In this document: positions 10,987 to 20,380 of the stretch, piece after piece
How positions within the stretch are numbered: the first letter of the stretch is position 1
Layout of the letters: the number at the start of each line of letters is the position of its first letter
NCBI GenBank assembly: GCA_029246995.1
Contig: JAQWMB010000012.1
Coordinates: 39,725 to 103,724 of the forward strand
Length of the DNA: 64,000 nucleotides
Origin: Dehalococcoidia bacterium
Lineage (GTDB): Bacteria; Chloroflexota; Dehalococcoidia; UBA2979
Reading direction: 5' to 3'
Notes under the pieces: model-generated
What the model saw: only the letters and a program-made list of their open reading frames with translations
Database searches by the model: none
What the model was told of the DNA's origin: nothing
Position numbers and translations under genes: made by a program

Positions 10987-11514
10987 TTAAATTAATTTTG
11001 GTATATCTGCATCCTTTGAATGTCCATTTTTTTTTGGGCAAAAATTGCAGTTACCATTTTCATCTACTACTTCATGACATAAGGGGCACGTTGGTCTTCC
11101 TGAAGCTGATAATTCTCTTGTTTGATTAATAAAATTATGTATTAACTTTCGTTCAATTTCTATTCTGAGTTTTGGGCTTTCTCCATTTTCAATAGATTCT
11201 TGATCATCAAATATAACAACAATTCTATTAGATGCTGTTAGGTAATCAACTCCAATCCTTATCACATTCATTTCTAAATCAGGATTATCAGGTAATTCAA
11301 TAGTATTATCGGCATGTTGTCCACTTTTTTCAATTTTATTTATATGATCAGATAATAATTTAGAGCAAGCACGACCTAATGAAATCAGTTGATCTTTTTC
11401 AATCCATAAAAGATAATCATCGCTTTTTTTACTTACTACAATATAGAATCTTCTATTGCCGGGTTCGCCAATATAGTCAGCATTAATACGATCAATTATT
11501 TTTTCATCATTCAT
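10987..11514 (-). CDS. DUF3090 family protein
   Basis: GEPGNRRFYIV..LWIEKDQ, C-terminal RPTCPLCHEVVDENGNCNFCPKKNGH zinc-knuckle-like. Confidence 0.75.
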   Translation of the reverse strand: MNDEKIIDRINADYIGEPGNRRFYIVVSKKSDDYLLWIEKDQLISLGRACSKLLSDHINKIEKSGQHADNTIELPDNPDLEMNVIRIGVDYLTASNRIVVIFDDQESIENGESPKLRIEIERKLIHNFINQTRELSASGRPTCPLCHEVVDENGNCNFCPKKNGHSKDADIPKLI

Positions 11515-11597
11515 AGTTATTTTCCATTAATTAAGAATCTTAAAGATTCAATACTTATTTGTTAACAAAGGATGTTTAGATAAACTATCATAGCATT

Positions 11598-12545
11598 ATG
11601 AGTAAGTCAGATCATCCTAATTTGTCATCACATTCACATATTATTCATGATGAATCAATGAAGAGTTATACCTATATGAATATTGGAGGTAAAGCTAAAT
11701 TACTTTGTAAAATCGGTAGCATAGATGATTTATGTAAATCTTTAGATTGGGCGCATTCACGATCTTTAGATATCAAAATTTTGGGTGGCTGTTCAAATGT
11801 ACTTATTGATGATAATGGTTGGGATGGAATGATTATTTTATTAAGAGACAACATGAATAATGTCGATATTAAAAATAATTTAGTCACTGCAGAATCTGGA
11901 GTAATGCTTCCAAAACTTTCAAAGATGGCTGCCCAGTCTCATCTAAGCGGCCTTGAGTTTGCAATAGGAATACCTGGCACACTTGGTGGCGCTTTGTACA
12001 GCAATGCTGGTATCAATGATGGTGGCAATATTGGCTCAATTACAAAAAGTGTTACTGTTTTAAGGGAAAGCAATTTACATATTTTAGAATCCTCGCAATT
12101 ACAATTTAGTTATCGGTCATCAAACTTAAAAGATAATAATGAAATAATTATTTCAGCGACGTTACTTTTGAATCATGAAGAACCAAGTGCAATTGCAAAG
12201 ACGATGAGTTCTATAATTAATTATCGCAAATTAACGCAACCTGCATCTTCAAAAAATGCCGGATCAATTTTTAAAAATCCTCCTGATTCTACTGCTGGCG
12301 AACTTATTGAAAAAGCAGATTTGAAAGGATACAGATATGGTGGCGCATCTGTTAGTGGAATCCATGCTAATTTTATTGTCAATGATGATAATGCGAGTGC
12401 ACAAGATGTTGCTGCTTTAATGTTAGAAATTCAGTCGAAGGTTTATATAAGTTCTGGGATTTTATTAGAACCTGAGGTAGAATGGATAAGTGATAAAGAT
12501 ATTCCTAAAATTTTTTATCAAAAATCTTCGAATAAAATTGTATAA
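11598..12545 (+). CDS. murB: UDP-N-acetylmuramate dehydrogenase
   Basis: TYMNIGGKA, LGGCSNVLI, AIGIPGTLGGALYSNAG, SAGSIFKNP. Confidence 0.93.
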   Translation: MSKSDHPNLSSHSHIIHDESMKSYTYMNIGGKAKLLCKIGSIDDLCKSLDWAHSRSLDIKILGGCSNVLIDDNGWDGMIILLRDNMNNVDIKNNLVTAESGVMLPKLSKMAAQSHLSGLEFAIGIPGTLGGALYSNAGINDGGNIGSITKSVTVLRESNLHILESSQLQFSYRSSNLKDNNEIIISATLLLNHEEPSAIAKTMSSIINYRKLTQPASSKNAGSIFKNPPDSTAGELIEKADLKGYRYGGASVSGIHANFIVNDDNASAQDVAALMLEIQSKVYISSGILLEPEVEWISDKDIPKIFYQKSSNKIV

Positions 12546-12561
12546 GGATTGGATCTATCTG

Positions 12562-13131
12562 ATGGGCAAAACATATGATTCTGAAAAAGAGGTTTCAAAT
12601 GAAATCTCTGAACAATTAAAAAATGAAATCTTTTTATTTATTAGAAATTGGAAAAAATCTAGAGCTTGGTTAATGACTCGTAGAAAAGATTCTCGAGAGA
12701 TTATGCGACCCGTTGGTTCTTTTATCAATCAAGATTGGTCAGTTGGGACTATTACTCAAGATTTACATCTTAAAACTAAGCATGTACAAAATGATTCGAT
12801 AACTGGCTATCTTTGGATTGAAGTTGATAAACCTAGATATGGTAGATTAGATTTTCCAAGAAATGTTTGGATGCAAGGTCAAGCTGAGGTACTTGAGGAT
12901 GAGGATTCAGTCAATGAATTTTTTTCTAAACGATCTGCTGCTACTGGGAGAGGCGATGCACATCCTCAAGATAATACTTACAAGAGAATGTTAATAAATA
13001 CTCAGCCGCAGTATTTACGAGCAGAAGGTTTTTTTAAGGATGAACCTATGCGGGCAGTTATTATAAGAGATTTTACTGAACCAATTTTATTATCTGAAGA
13101 GGATATTGCAAATCGTTTAAATCAAAAATAA
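12562..13131 (+). CDS. Pyridoxamine 5'-phosphate oxidase (PPOX) family protein
   Basis: Split-barrel flavoprotein-like motifs; paralogous to the next ORF; start likely ATG 12562. Confidence 0.7.
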   Translation: MGKTYDSEKEVSNEISEQLKNEIFLFIRNWKKSRAWLMTRRKDSREIMRPVGSFINQDWSVGTITQDLHLKTKHVQNDSITGYLWIEVDKPRYGRLDFPRNVWMQGQAEVLEDEDSVNEFFSKRSAATGRGDAHPQDNTYKRMLINTQPQYLRAEGFFKDEPMRAVIIRDFTEPILLSEEDIANRLNQK

Positions 13132-13156
13132 TTAATATTATATAAGGAGGTATATT

Positions 13157-13666
13157 ATGGGAGAAGTTTGGGATAAAGAAAAGCAAATAGATCCTAATGA
13201 TGCAGAGCAATTTCGTTCTGAGATACTTGATTTTATTTCTAAGTATCACTCTTCAACTCTTTCTTATTTATTAACAATTAGAAAGAATGGTCAGCCAGTA
13301 ATGAGGCCAGTCTCTACTTTTGTTGAAGATTGGACTATATATACAATTAGCCAGCATCATCAAATCAAAGTACAACATGTTAAGAATAATCCTAATGTTG
13401 GTTACTTATTCACTGATAATGGAGGACCAGCATATATGCCGCTTGGCTATACCAAAAATGTCTGGGTATCAGGATTATGTGAAATTTCAAATAATCAAGA
13501 CGAAATAAGTGATTTTTTTAAGCGACGTGAGTCTGTAACTGGTCAGGGTGACGCACATCCTCATGATGATAGTTATACTAGGATATTATTTAAAACTAAG
13601 CTGAATTATTTACGTGCTGAAGGTTTTGCAGAGCATGCTAGGCCTATTGTATATAAGAGCTTTTAA
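13157..13666 (+). CDS. PPOX family protein (tandem paralog)
   Basis: GQPVMRPVSTF..KVQHVKNNPNVGYLF; shares TGxGDAHPxD..Y.R with the upstream ORF. Confidence 0.75.
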   Translation: MGEVWDKEKQIDPNDAEQFRSEILDFISKYHSSTLSYLLTIRKNGQPVMRPVSTFVEDWTIYTISQHHQIKVQHVKNNPNVGYLFTDNGGPAYMPLGYTKNVWVSGLCEISNNQDEISDFFKRRESVTGQGDAHPHDDSYTRILFKTKLNYLRAEGFAEHARPIVYKSF

Positions 13667-13669
13667 GTT

Positions 13670-14029
13670 ATGGATGAAAAAAAAGAACTTGTTGGTGTAA
13701 TTATTTGGACTCAAAACTTTGACATTATGTCAAAATTTTATTTAAACACACTCATGCTAGAACCAAAAACAATTAGAAATGATTTTATTAATTTTAAGTG
13801 GGGTAAAATGAAGTTATCTCTTGCAGTTCATGAAGATATTCAAGGAAAATCTAAGGATAAAAATAGAATCATGTTAAACTTTGAAGTCAAAAACATTCAA
13901 AGAATTTATGAGCAATTACTAATTAAAAAAGTAGAATTTATCAGAAAACCTGAAGATGAGGGATGGGGTAAAGTTTCGAGTTTTCTCGATCCAGATGAGA
14001 ATATTTTACAGCTTCTAGAGATATATTAA
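13670..14029 (+). CDS. VOC/glyoxalase-like protein
   Basis: VGVIIWTQNFDIMSKFYLNTL..GWGKVSSFLDPDENILQLLE. Confidence 0.75.
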   Translation: MDEKKELVGVIIWTQNFDIMSKFYLNTLMLEPKTIRNDFINFKWGKMKLSLAVHEDIQGKSKDKNRIMLNFEVKNIQRIYEQLLIKKVEFIRKPEDEGWGKVSSFLDPDENILQLLEIY

Positions 14030-14108
14030 AATTAATTTTTTATGAAGTTAGATTTTTCTTGTCTAGACAATTAAATTATTGAGAATAAAATTACTATAGG
14101 GGATATTA

Positions 14109-14366
14109 ATGGTACAAATATTTTTTTGGTTGTTGTCTTTTGCATTAATTTTTTTCATGGGCTTTCTAGGCTTTCGTTCATTTGTTGGAAATGCAAGTGC
14201 GGGTAAGCATACTATTTATGCTGGAAATGCAAATCTTAAAAATTTATTAACTCAATTCACTCAACGTGATGTTTTAAATAAATTAGTTGTTTATGGTGGG
14301 GCATTAACTTTGCTGTTATTAAATTTATTACTTATTTTAGGTATTATATTTTTCCCTTCACATTAA
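14109..14366 (+). CDS. Small membrane protein, hypothetical
   Basis: 85 aa with two hydrophobic helices. Confidence 0.6.
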   Translation: MVQIFFWLLSFALIFFMGFLGFRSFVGNASAGKHTIYAGNANLKNLLTQFTQRDVLNKLVVYGGALTLLLLNLLLILGIIFFPSH

Positions 14367-14380
14367 TTTGAGAGATTATA

Positions 14381-15106
14381 TTGATTAACATTGCGCACAG
14401 AGGCCTATCTGCTAAAGCACCAGAAAACACTTTATTTTCATTTGATTGTGCTATTGAACAGGGCATGTTCCATTTAGAGTTCGATGTCCAGTTGACTTCA
14501 GATGACATTCCAGTTGTGATACATGATGAAACCGTGGACAGAACTACAGATTCTAATGGTTTAGTGAGTAGTTTTAGTTCTAACGAGATAGCAGGTTTAA
14601 ATGCATTAAACAACTTTAAAAATATGGATAGTATCGATCCTGATTTATTATGCATACCTAGATTGCAAGATGTTTTACTCAGATATCTTGGTCAAGCACA
14701 CTATTATATCGAATTGAAATCATCTGAATCTCATTTAGCTAGCATAGTAGCTGAAACTCTGAAAGAGTGTGATGCATTACAATATTCTTCTTTAGCTCCA
14801 CAATCTGCGCCAGGTTTAACAATTATCTCTTTTTCTTTAGAACAGGTTATGCGCTCTCAAATGCTTTTACCTGAAGTACGTCATGGTTGGCTAAGATATG
14901 AGTTTAATGAGATCGATATTGATTTAGTCGTTAAGAATAATCTTCATGGCATTTATCCATATATGCAATTTATTCAAAAAGATCTTGTGCAGTATGCTAT
15001 TAAGCAAGGTATAGGTGTGGGTGTATGGGGAATTGAAAAAGAATCTGAATACAGGTCTCTATTAGGAATGGGAGTTCATGGTGCAACAGTGAACTGGCTG
15101 CCTTGA
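14381..15106 (+). CDS. Glycerophosphodiester phosphodiesterase
   Basis: IAHRGLSAKAPENTLFSFDCAIEQG..E.DVQLTSDDIPVVIHDETVDRTT; TTG start. Confidence 0.92.
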   Translation: MINIAHRGLSAKAPENTLFSFDCAIEQGMFHLEFDVQLTSDDIPVVIHDETVDRTTDSNGLVSSFSSNEIAGLNALNNFKNMDSIDPDLLCIPRLQDVLLRYLGQAHYYIELKSSESHLASIVAETLKECDALQYSSLAPQSAPGLTIISFSLEQVMRSQMLLPEVRHGWLRYEFNEIDIDLVVKNNLHGIYPYMQFIQKDLVQYAIKQGIGVGVWGIEKESEYRSLLGMGVHGATVNWLP

Positions 15107-15107
15107 A

Positions 15108-16757
15108 CTACTTTTCAGCCATTTTTCTACCTTTTTCAATATTGACAAATTTTAGCAAAAAGATTCCAATTATCATTAATATTAATAGTGACAGGATAGC
15201 GATTTTACTATCCCATTTGGAAGCAAATATAGCATAGCTGAGGGGTCCAATAATTGTAGCCGTTCTACCAATTAAAGCAAAGAATCCAAAAAATTCTGCA
15301 CTTTCTTGTTTCGGTACCATGTAAGCAAAGATACTTCTTGCTAATGCTTGACTGCCTCCCATAAAAATTCCTAAACAGCTACCTAAGATTAGCCATTGAA
15401 TATCGATATTAATGCCAAAAGGAATCCATACGTTATTTCGAATAAAGTTTGACCACCAGCTTAGTTTGTATCTGTCTATATTCGAAGGATGCAATTCTCC
15501 GATTCTTTTTTCATTTATTGAGCCTGAAATTGCAATGCTAGCTTTATAATTGCTATTATTTATTTCGCGCAATAGGACATTAATATCTGATTTAGATAGT
15601 TCTAAGTTTATGATCATTTTTTTATTTAGTAATGATTCTAATTTTTTTTGTTCGGCATCTGAAATGTTTTCAAATTCTTGGAGAGTAAAAGTGCCTATAT
15701 TTGATTCTGTAATCTGAATATCAAATTCATTAAATTCTTGGGGAACCATTGGAGCAAACGATAATGCAAAAATAGTTAAAGCGATCCACCCCATTAAAGC
15801 AACAATAAGAGCTTTTTTTGCTGAAATTATGTCTGCTAATTTAGAAAAAAGTAATGCACCTGGAGCAGCAATAAATTGGACAATTAAAATTGTTGCCATA
15901 TTCGATAATAATGAAACACCTAATACGTCAGCACCAAATGCTCCTGCAACTGATAATACTGTAGCAATACCATCCGTAAAAAAGAAATATGCAATAAGAT
16001 AAATGCCAAGCATTTTATAGCGGCTAATATTTTTAATAGTTTTTAAAACTTTTTTAAAAGATTCACTAATCATATTTTCATTGACTGTCTTATTGTTCTC
16101 ACGAAATTCTGGTACTAATTTGAAGGTTAATATCGACCAACCGATCCACCAGAATCCAACAGATGCAATACAAGCACGAGTTATAAGATCGAGTGAATCA
16201 GAATTAGTGTATGTAACAACAATAGCGAGGTGAATTAGTAAGAGTAAGCCTCCTCCTATGTATCCATATGCAAATCCACGTGCACTGACTTTATCAAGAA
16301 ATTGAGGCGCAACAACATGAGGGAGCAATGCATTATAAAATGCCGTTCCTCCAATAAATCCTACATTTGCAGTCACAAAACAACCCAGAAACCATGCCCA
16401 AGGATTAGAAAAATATGGCGCAAAGAACATAAGCATCGTCGCTATAGAACCTATGGCAGTATAAATGACAAGCATTTTCTTCTTTGTAGATGTTTTATCT
16501 GCCAATGCACCTAATATAGGACCGGTAAGCATTATAATTGCTGCAGACAATGCAATAGCAAGGCTCCACATAGAGCTTCCTGATAAATTTAACCCAAGAA
16601 AATTTACTGTGTCGCCGAATTTATCTTGAAATAGTGCAATGAAATAAATTGGGACGATTGCAACAATCGTTGTTGCAAATCCAGAATTTGCCCAATCATA
16701 CATACACCAGCCATGAATAATCTTTTTTCGTTCTTTTGATAAATTTTGAAATTCCAT
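15108..16757 (-). CDS. MFS transporter, UMF1/Atg22-like
   Basis: GWCMYDWANSGFATTI N-terminus and GGSQALARSIFAYMVPKQESAEFFGFF. Confidence 0.85.
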   Translation of the reverse strand: MEFQNLSKERKKIIHGWCMYDWANSGFATTIVAIVPIYFIALFQDKFGDTVNFLGLNLSGSSMWSLAIALSAAIIMLTGPILGALADKTSTKKKMLVIYTAIGSIATMLMFFAPYFSNPWAWFLGCFVTANVGFIGGTAFYNALLPHVVAPQFLDKVSARGFAYGYIGGGLLLLIHLAIVVTYTNSDSLDLITRACIASVGFWWIGWSILTFKLVPEFRENNKTVNENMISESFKKVLKTIKNISRYKMLGIYLIAYFFFTDGIATVLSVAGAFGADVLGVSLLSNMATILIVQFIAAPGALLFSKLADIISAKKALIVALMGWIALTIFALSFAPMVPQEFNEFDIQITESNIGTFTLQEFENISDAEQKKLESLLNKKMIINLELSKSDINVLLREINNSNYKASIAISGSINEKRIGELHPSNIDRYKLSWWSNFIRNNVWIPFGINIDIQWLILGSCLGIFMGGSQALARSIFAYMVPKQESAEFFGFFALIGRTATIIGPLSYAIFASKWDSKIAILSLLILMIIGIFLLKFVNIEKGRKMAEK

Positions 16758-16802
16758 TTTTTTTCTTTCTAGGTTGATGCATTATTTGATACTATTTTTT
16801 TT

Positions 16803-17540
16803 ATGGAAATAGTTCTTATAGGTATCATATGTTTTTGCGGGGCATTTGTCCAAGCCTTAATTGGGTTTGGCTATGCAGTTTTTGTTACGCCATTAGTAGC
16901 AATTATTCTTGGACCTAAAATTGCAATTGCATTTTCTATTGTAACTAGCACGTTTGCATCGTATTTATTATTTTTTCAACGTGGGGCATATCATGAACTA
17001 AGAAATGTTAGTTTGCTAGCATTTACTGCAGTTATTGGGACACCAATCGGTATTTATTTCTTGTTGTACTTGAATGAAGATCTGATTAGATTTTTAATTT
17101 CAGTAGCAATCTTTATTAGTGCATTTGTTTCTTTAAGAAAAAAAAATAATGAACAACATGGTGAGAGTGTATTTTTTAAGACTATTGTCGGACTTTTATC
17201 GGGTATCATGAGGGGCACTGTCTCAATGGGTGGCCCACCTGTAGTTATTTATCAAAATTGGATTGGTGGTACTCCAGATATTATTAGAAACAGAATGTAT
17301 GCATTTTTTGTATGGATAAGTCCTGTTGGGATTATATTGTTGTTGCCATCTGGATTAATTAATATTGATTTAGTTAAGTTGCTCCCTTTTTCCATACTAT
17401 CTATTTTTTCGGGTATTTTTGTCGGTGCAAAATATCGTGTAAGAATTTCTACGAGCATCTTTCATTTTCTTTCCATGTCTTTATTATTTTTTATAAGTGT
17501 TATTGGCATAATTAATAGTATATTAATTTGGGTAAATTAA
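16803..17540 (+). CDS. TauE/SafE (TSUP) family permease
   Basis: GFGYAVFVTPLVAIILGPK, MGGPPVVIYQ. Confidence 0.85.
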   Translation: MEIVLIGIICFCGAFVQALIGFGYAVFVTPLVAIILGPKIAIAFSIVTSTFASYLLFFQRGAYHELRNVSLLAFTAVIGTPIGIYFLLYLNEDLIRFLISVAIFISAFVSLRKKNNEQHGESVFFKTIVGLLSGIMRGTVSMGGPPVVIYQNWIGGTPDIIRNRMYAFFVWISPVGIILLLPSGLINIDLVKLLPFSILSIFSGIFVGAKYRVRISTSIFHFLSMSLLFFISVIGIINSILIWVN

Positions 17541-17558
17541 TTTTTATTGGAGGATTAA

Positions 17559-17843
17559 ATGCATGCCTTAACTATAGAACAAATTAATGAAGGATTAGAG
17601 CAGTTATCCGATTGGGTTTATGAAGATAACAATATTGTCAAAAAAATTGAAACAATTGATTTTATTCAAGCTATTGGTGTAATAGTCAGAATTGCTTTAG
17701 AAGCAGAAAAAATGAATCATCATCCAACTATAGAAAATACTTATAATAAAATTATCATAAGACTGTCTACTCATGACGCATCCGGTATTACTGAAAAAGA
17801 TTTTGCTTTAGCAAAAAAAATTGATAATTTAGTATCTGAATAA
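17559..17843 (+). CDS. 4a-hydroxytetrahydrobiopterin dehydratase
   Basis: AEKMNHHPTIENTYNKIIIRLSTHDASGITEKDFALAKKID. Confidence 0.9.
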   Translation: MHALTIEQINEGLEQLSDWVYEDNNIVKKIETIDFIQAIGVIVRIALEAEKMNHHPTIENTYNKIIIRLSTHDASGITEKDFALAKKIDNLVSE

Positions 17844-17867
17844 TTTATTAAAATTACTGGTAAGCTG

Positions 17868-19259
17868 ATGAGACAGTTAGATCTGAAAAAAAATTTAAAT
17901 AATGTTGGTGATTGCATTATCTATATAATGAGTCGTGATCAACGTATTAATGATAATCATGCTTTACTTTATGCACAAAAGCTTAGTCTTGAGAAAGCAC
18001 TGCCTATTGTTATTTTATTTAATTTTACACCGAATGTTGGGGTGAGGGCACGTGAACATTATTCCTTTATGATAAATGGACTTAAAGAAATTGAAAAAAA
18101 ATGTGAGCGTAAAAAGATTTCTTTTGTACTTACAATTGGTGAACCCATTACGCAAATATCTTCAATGCTTAATAGATTAAATCCTCAAGAGGTAATTTTT
18201 GATTTTAGTCCATTAAAGAATATACAAAAAACACAAAAGAAAATCGTCAACACCAATGAATGCTCATTTACGATTATTGATACTCATAATATTATTCCAA
18301 CATGGTTATTGTCTGACAAAGAAGAGTATGCTGCGCATACAATTAGAAGAAAAGTTCATAAACAACTAGCAAATTGGTTAATAGAACCAGAAAAGATTAT
18401 GACTAATCCTTATCAATTAAAATGTAAAATACCAAAAAATAATTGGAGGAAAGTAGATATTTTAATCAATTCGATTAAATCAAATGGATCTAAAATCGAA
18501 TATGTTGCTGGTGAACAAGCTGCTCAATTAGGATTAAAAAATTTTATATTATATCGACTTGATGCTTATGCCACCCAGCGAAACTTACCTACAAATAATG
18601 GTCAGAGCAATTTAAGTCCTTATTTACATTTTGGTCATCTTTCATCGCTTCGAATTACATTAAATATATTAAATTCAAGTCAAGAAAGCCCTTTGCTTTT
18701 TAAAGAAGGCAAATTACCTTCAATTGATGGTGAGCCTTCTAGGCAAGATAGCATCAATATATTTCTTGAAGAATTAATTGTACGGAAAGAGTTGGCAGAT
18801 AATTTTTGTTATTTCAATAATAGTTATGATTCATTAATAGGTGCTAAAAATTGGGCCCAAGAATCTTTAAGTAGACATAATAATGATGTGCGTGATTATA
18901 ACTACGAACTTAAAGATTGGATCAATGCAAGTACTCATGATTTAGCATGGAATGCATCACAACAAGAATTGATGCGTACTGGTAAAATGCATGGTTACAT
19001 GCGTATGTATTGGGCAAAAAAAATTCTCGAATGGTCTGAGACGCCAGAATTAGCTATTCAAACGGCTATTTTTTTGAATGATCATTATTCAATAGATGGC
19101 GGGGATCCAAATGGATATACAGGAATAATGTGGTCAATTGCTGGAGTACACGATCGACCGTGGTTTGAACGTAAAGTTTTTGGCAAAATTCGCTACATGA
19201 ATTTAAATGGCCTTAAGCGTCGCTTTGATGTAGAAAAATATATCAATCAATGGAAATAA
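17868..19259 (+). CDS. phr: Deoxyribodipyrimidine photo-lyase / cryptochrome
   Basis: N-terminal RDQRINDNHAL; C-terminal HGYMRMYWAKKILEWSETP, LNDHYSIDGGDPNGYTGIMWSIAGVHDRPWFERKVFGKIRYM. Confidence 0.93.
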   Translation: MRQLDLKKNLNNVGDCIIYIMSRDQRINDNHALLYAQKLSLEKALPIVILFNFTPNVGVRAREHYSFMINGLKEIEKKCERKKISFVLTIGEPITQISSMLNRLNPQEVIFDFSPLKNIQKTQKKIVNTNECSFTIIDTHNIIPTWLLSDKEEYAAHTIRRKVHKQLANWLIEPEKIMTNPYQLKCKIPKNNWRKVDILINSIKSNGSKIEYVAGEQAAQLGLKNFILYRLDAYATQRNLPTNNGQSNLSPYLHFGHLSSLRITLNILNSSQESPLLFKEGKLPSIDGEPSRQDSINIFLEELIVRKELADNFCYFNNSYDSLIGAKNWAQESLSRHNNDVRDYNYELKDWINASTHDLAWNASQQELMRTGKMHGYMRMYWAKKILEWSETPELAIQTAIFLNDHYSIDGGDPNGYTGIMWSIAGVHDRPWFERKVFGKIRYMNLNGLKRRFDVEKYINQWK

Positions 19260-19270
19260 GACTAGAATAA

Positions 19271-19345
19271 TGGTGAGCCCGGGGAGAATCGAACTCCCGA
19301 CCGAATGCTTAAAAGGCATCTGCTCTACCGCTGAGCTACGGGCCC
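19271..19345 (-). tRNA. tRNA-Lys(TTT)
   Basis: Reverse complement GGGCCCGTAGCTCAGCGGTAGAGCAGATGCCTTTTAAGCATTCGGTCGGGAGTTCGATTCTCCCCGGGCTCACCA folds as a complete cloverleaf; loop CTTTTAA; CCA encoded. Confidence 0.97.
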
Positions 19346-19454
19346 AGATCTATGTTCCTGAAAAACAACAATACTGTCAACCGATAAATTTCTAATCTGT
19401 TAGCATTGTGAACTAGGGGAGTGTTTTTTCATTATTACTCTAGGAATTAATTGT
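19309..19454. repeat. 146-bp direct repeat, left copy (att-like)
   Basis: TTAAAAGGCATCTGCTCTACCGCTGAGCTACGGGCCCAGATCTATGTTCCTG... repeated at 22285. Confidence 0.9.
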
Positions 19455-19478
19455 GTATACAGATAAATATTATGTAAT

Positions 19479-19500
19479 ACCCACCAATAAACCCACCAAA
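19479..19500. repeat. ACCCACCAATAAACCCACCAAA, copy 1
   Basis: 22-bp exact direct repeat with 22157-22178. Confidence 0.9.
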
Positions 19501-19547
19501 CTATAGAATAACGTGTTTTTCAACTTATACTGAGTTCTATGTAAAAC

Positions 19548-19565
19548 CGTACGAATTAATACGAA
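19548..19565 (-). repeat. Iteron site A (TTCGTATTAATTCGTACG on minus strand)
   Basis: Exact reverse complement of sites B and D. Confidence 0.88.
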
Positions 19566-19636
19566 CTAACTAAAGCAAAACACCATCACAGCCGATGCGA
19601 GTAAAAATCATTGCTGTAACAACTGCAATTAATAAT

Positions 19637-19867
19637 CTATGTTTTGCTTTCATTTTTTATAACTTTTTCATACAAGGTTTTAATTCCGAATATAAACCAA
19701 ACTACTACAAAACCCCACCATAAAGCAAAAAACCAATCGTTTTTTGCAGTTCCATTCCACTCTAACCATTCAAATACTATGCCTTCCATAAATAAATCAA
19801 AAGAAAGTAAAGCAAAGAATCCAAACACCCAAATTAAAAAAAATGAAAATGTTTTAATTCTCTTCAT
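19637..19867 (-). CDS. Small two-TM membrane protein
   Basis: 76 aa; ATG immediately follows the stop of the upstream ORF; antisense ORF 19644..19871 less plausible. Confidence 0.65.
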   Translation of the reverse strand: MKRIKTFSFFLIWVFGFFALLSFDLFMEGIVFEWLEWNGTAKNDWFFALWWGFVVVWFIFGIKTLYEKVIKNESKT

Positions 19868-20290
19868 TTAAGTAGCTTCTTTGAAATAGTTGTCAACTTC
19901 AAGAGATCTTCTATCGAATTCAACCTCTGCAGCTCCTGCAACCTCTTCAAGTGGAGAACAAGCCATTTCTGTGCAACCAAGCATACCATTTGAGCAGAAA
20001 CAATTATTACAGTAGTTATTGCCAGCTCCTTTTCCTCGCCAATCATCTTCAACGATCTCACCATTAGTCAGCGTGCAGCTTTTGCCTAGAGACTCTTGCT
20101 GATAAAGAAAAAAACTAACTCCGACCACGGCTGCAATAACAACAATGCCAATTAATGTTGGTACTAATTTGCTTCTTTTTTTTGTTTGTTGTTCAGTAGC
20201 TGGGGTAAGTTGTGAGTCTTGCTTAGAGCCACACTTTGAACAAAATGTGCTTTTGCTATCAATAGGCGAGGAGCATTTTTTGCAATTCAT
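19868..20290 (-). CDS. Zinc-ribbon / single-TM protein with C-terminal pacifastin-like Cys-rich domain
   Basis: MNCKKCSSPIDSKSTFCSKCGSKQ zinc ribbon; TM LVPTLIGIVVIAAVVGVSFFLY; CTLTNG..YCNNCFCSNGMLGCTEMAC. Confidence 0.75.
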   Translation of the reverse strand: MNCKKCSSPIDSKSTFCSKCGSKQDSQLTPATEQQTKKRSKLVPTLIGIVVIAAVVGVSFFLYQQESLGKSCTLTNGEIVEDDWRGKGAGNNYCNNCFCSNGMLGCTEMACSPLEEVAGAAEVEFDRRSLEVDNYFKEAT

Positions 20291-20348
20291 AAATTATAGC
20301 CCTGAATTAATAATGTATTGTATACAATGTGATTATAGCATTAATTAA

Positions 20349-20380
20349 TTCGTATTAATTCGTACGTATTAATTCGTACG
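20349..20380 (+). repeat. Iteron site B (TTCGTATTAATTCGTACGTATTAATTCGTACG)
   Basis: Three TTAATTCGTA-type units. Confidence 0.9.
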
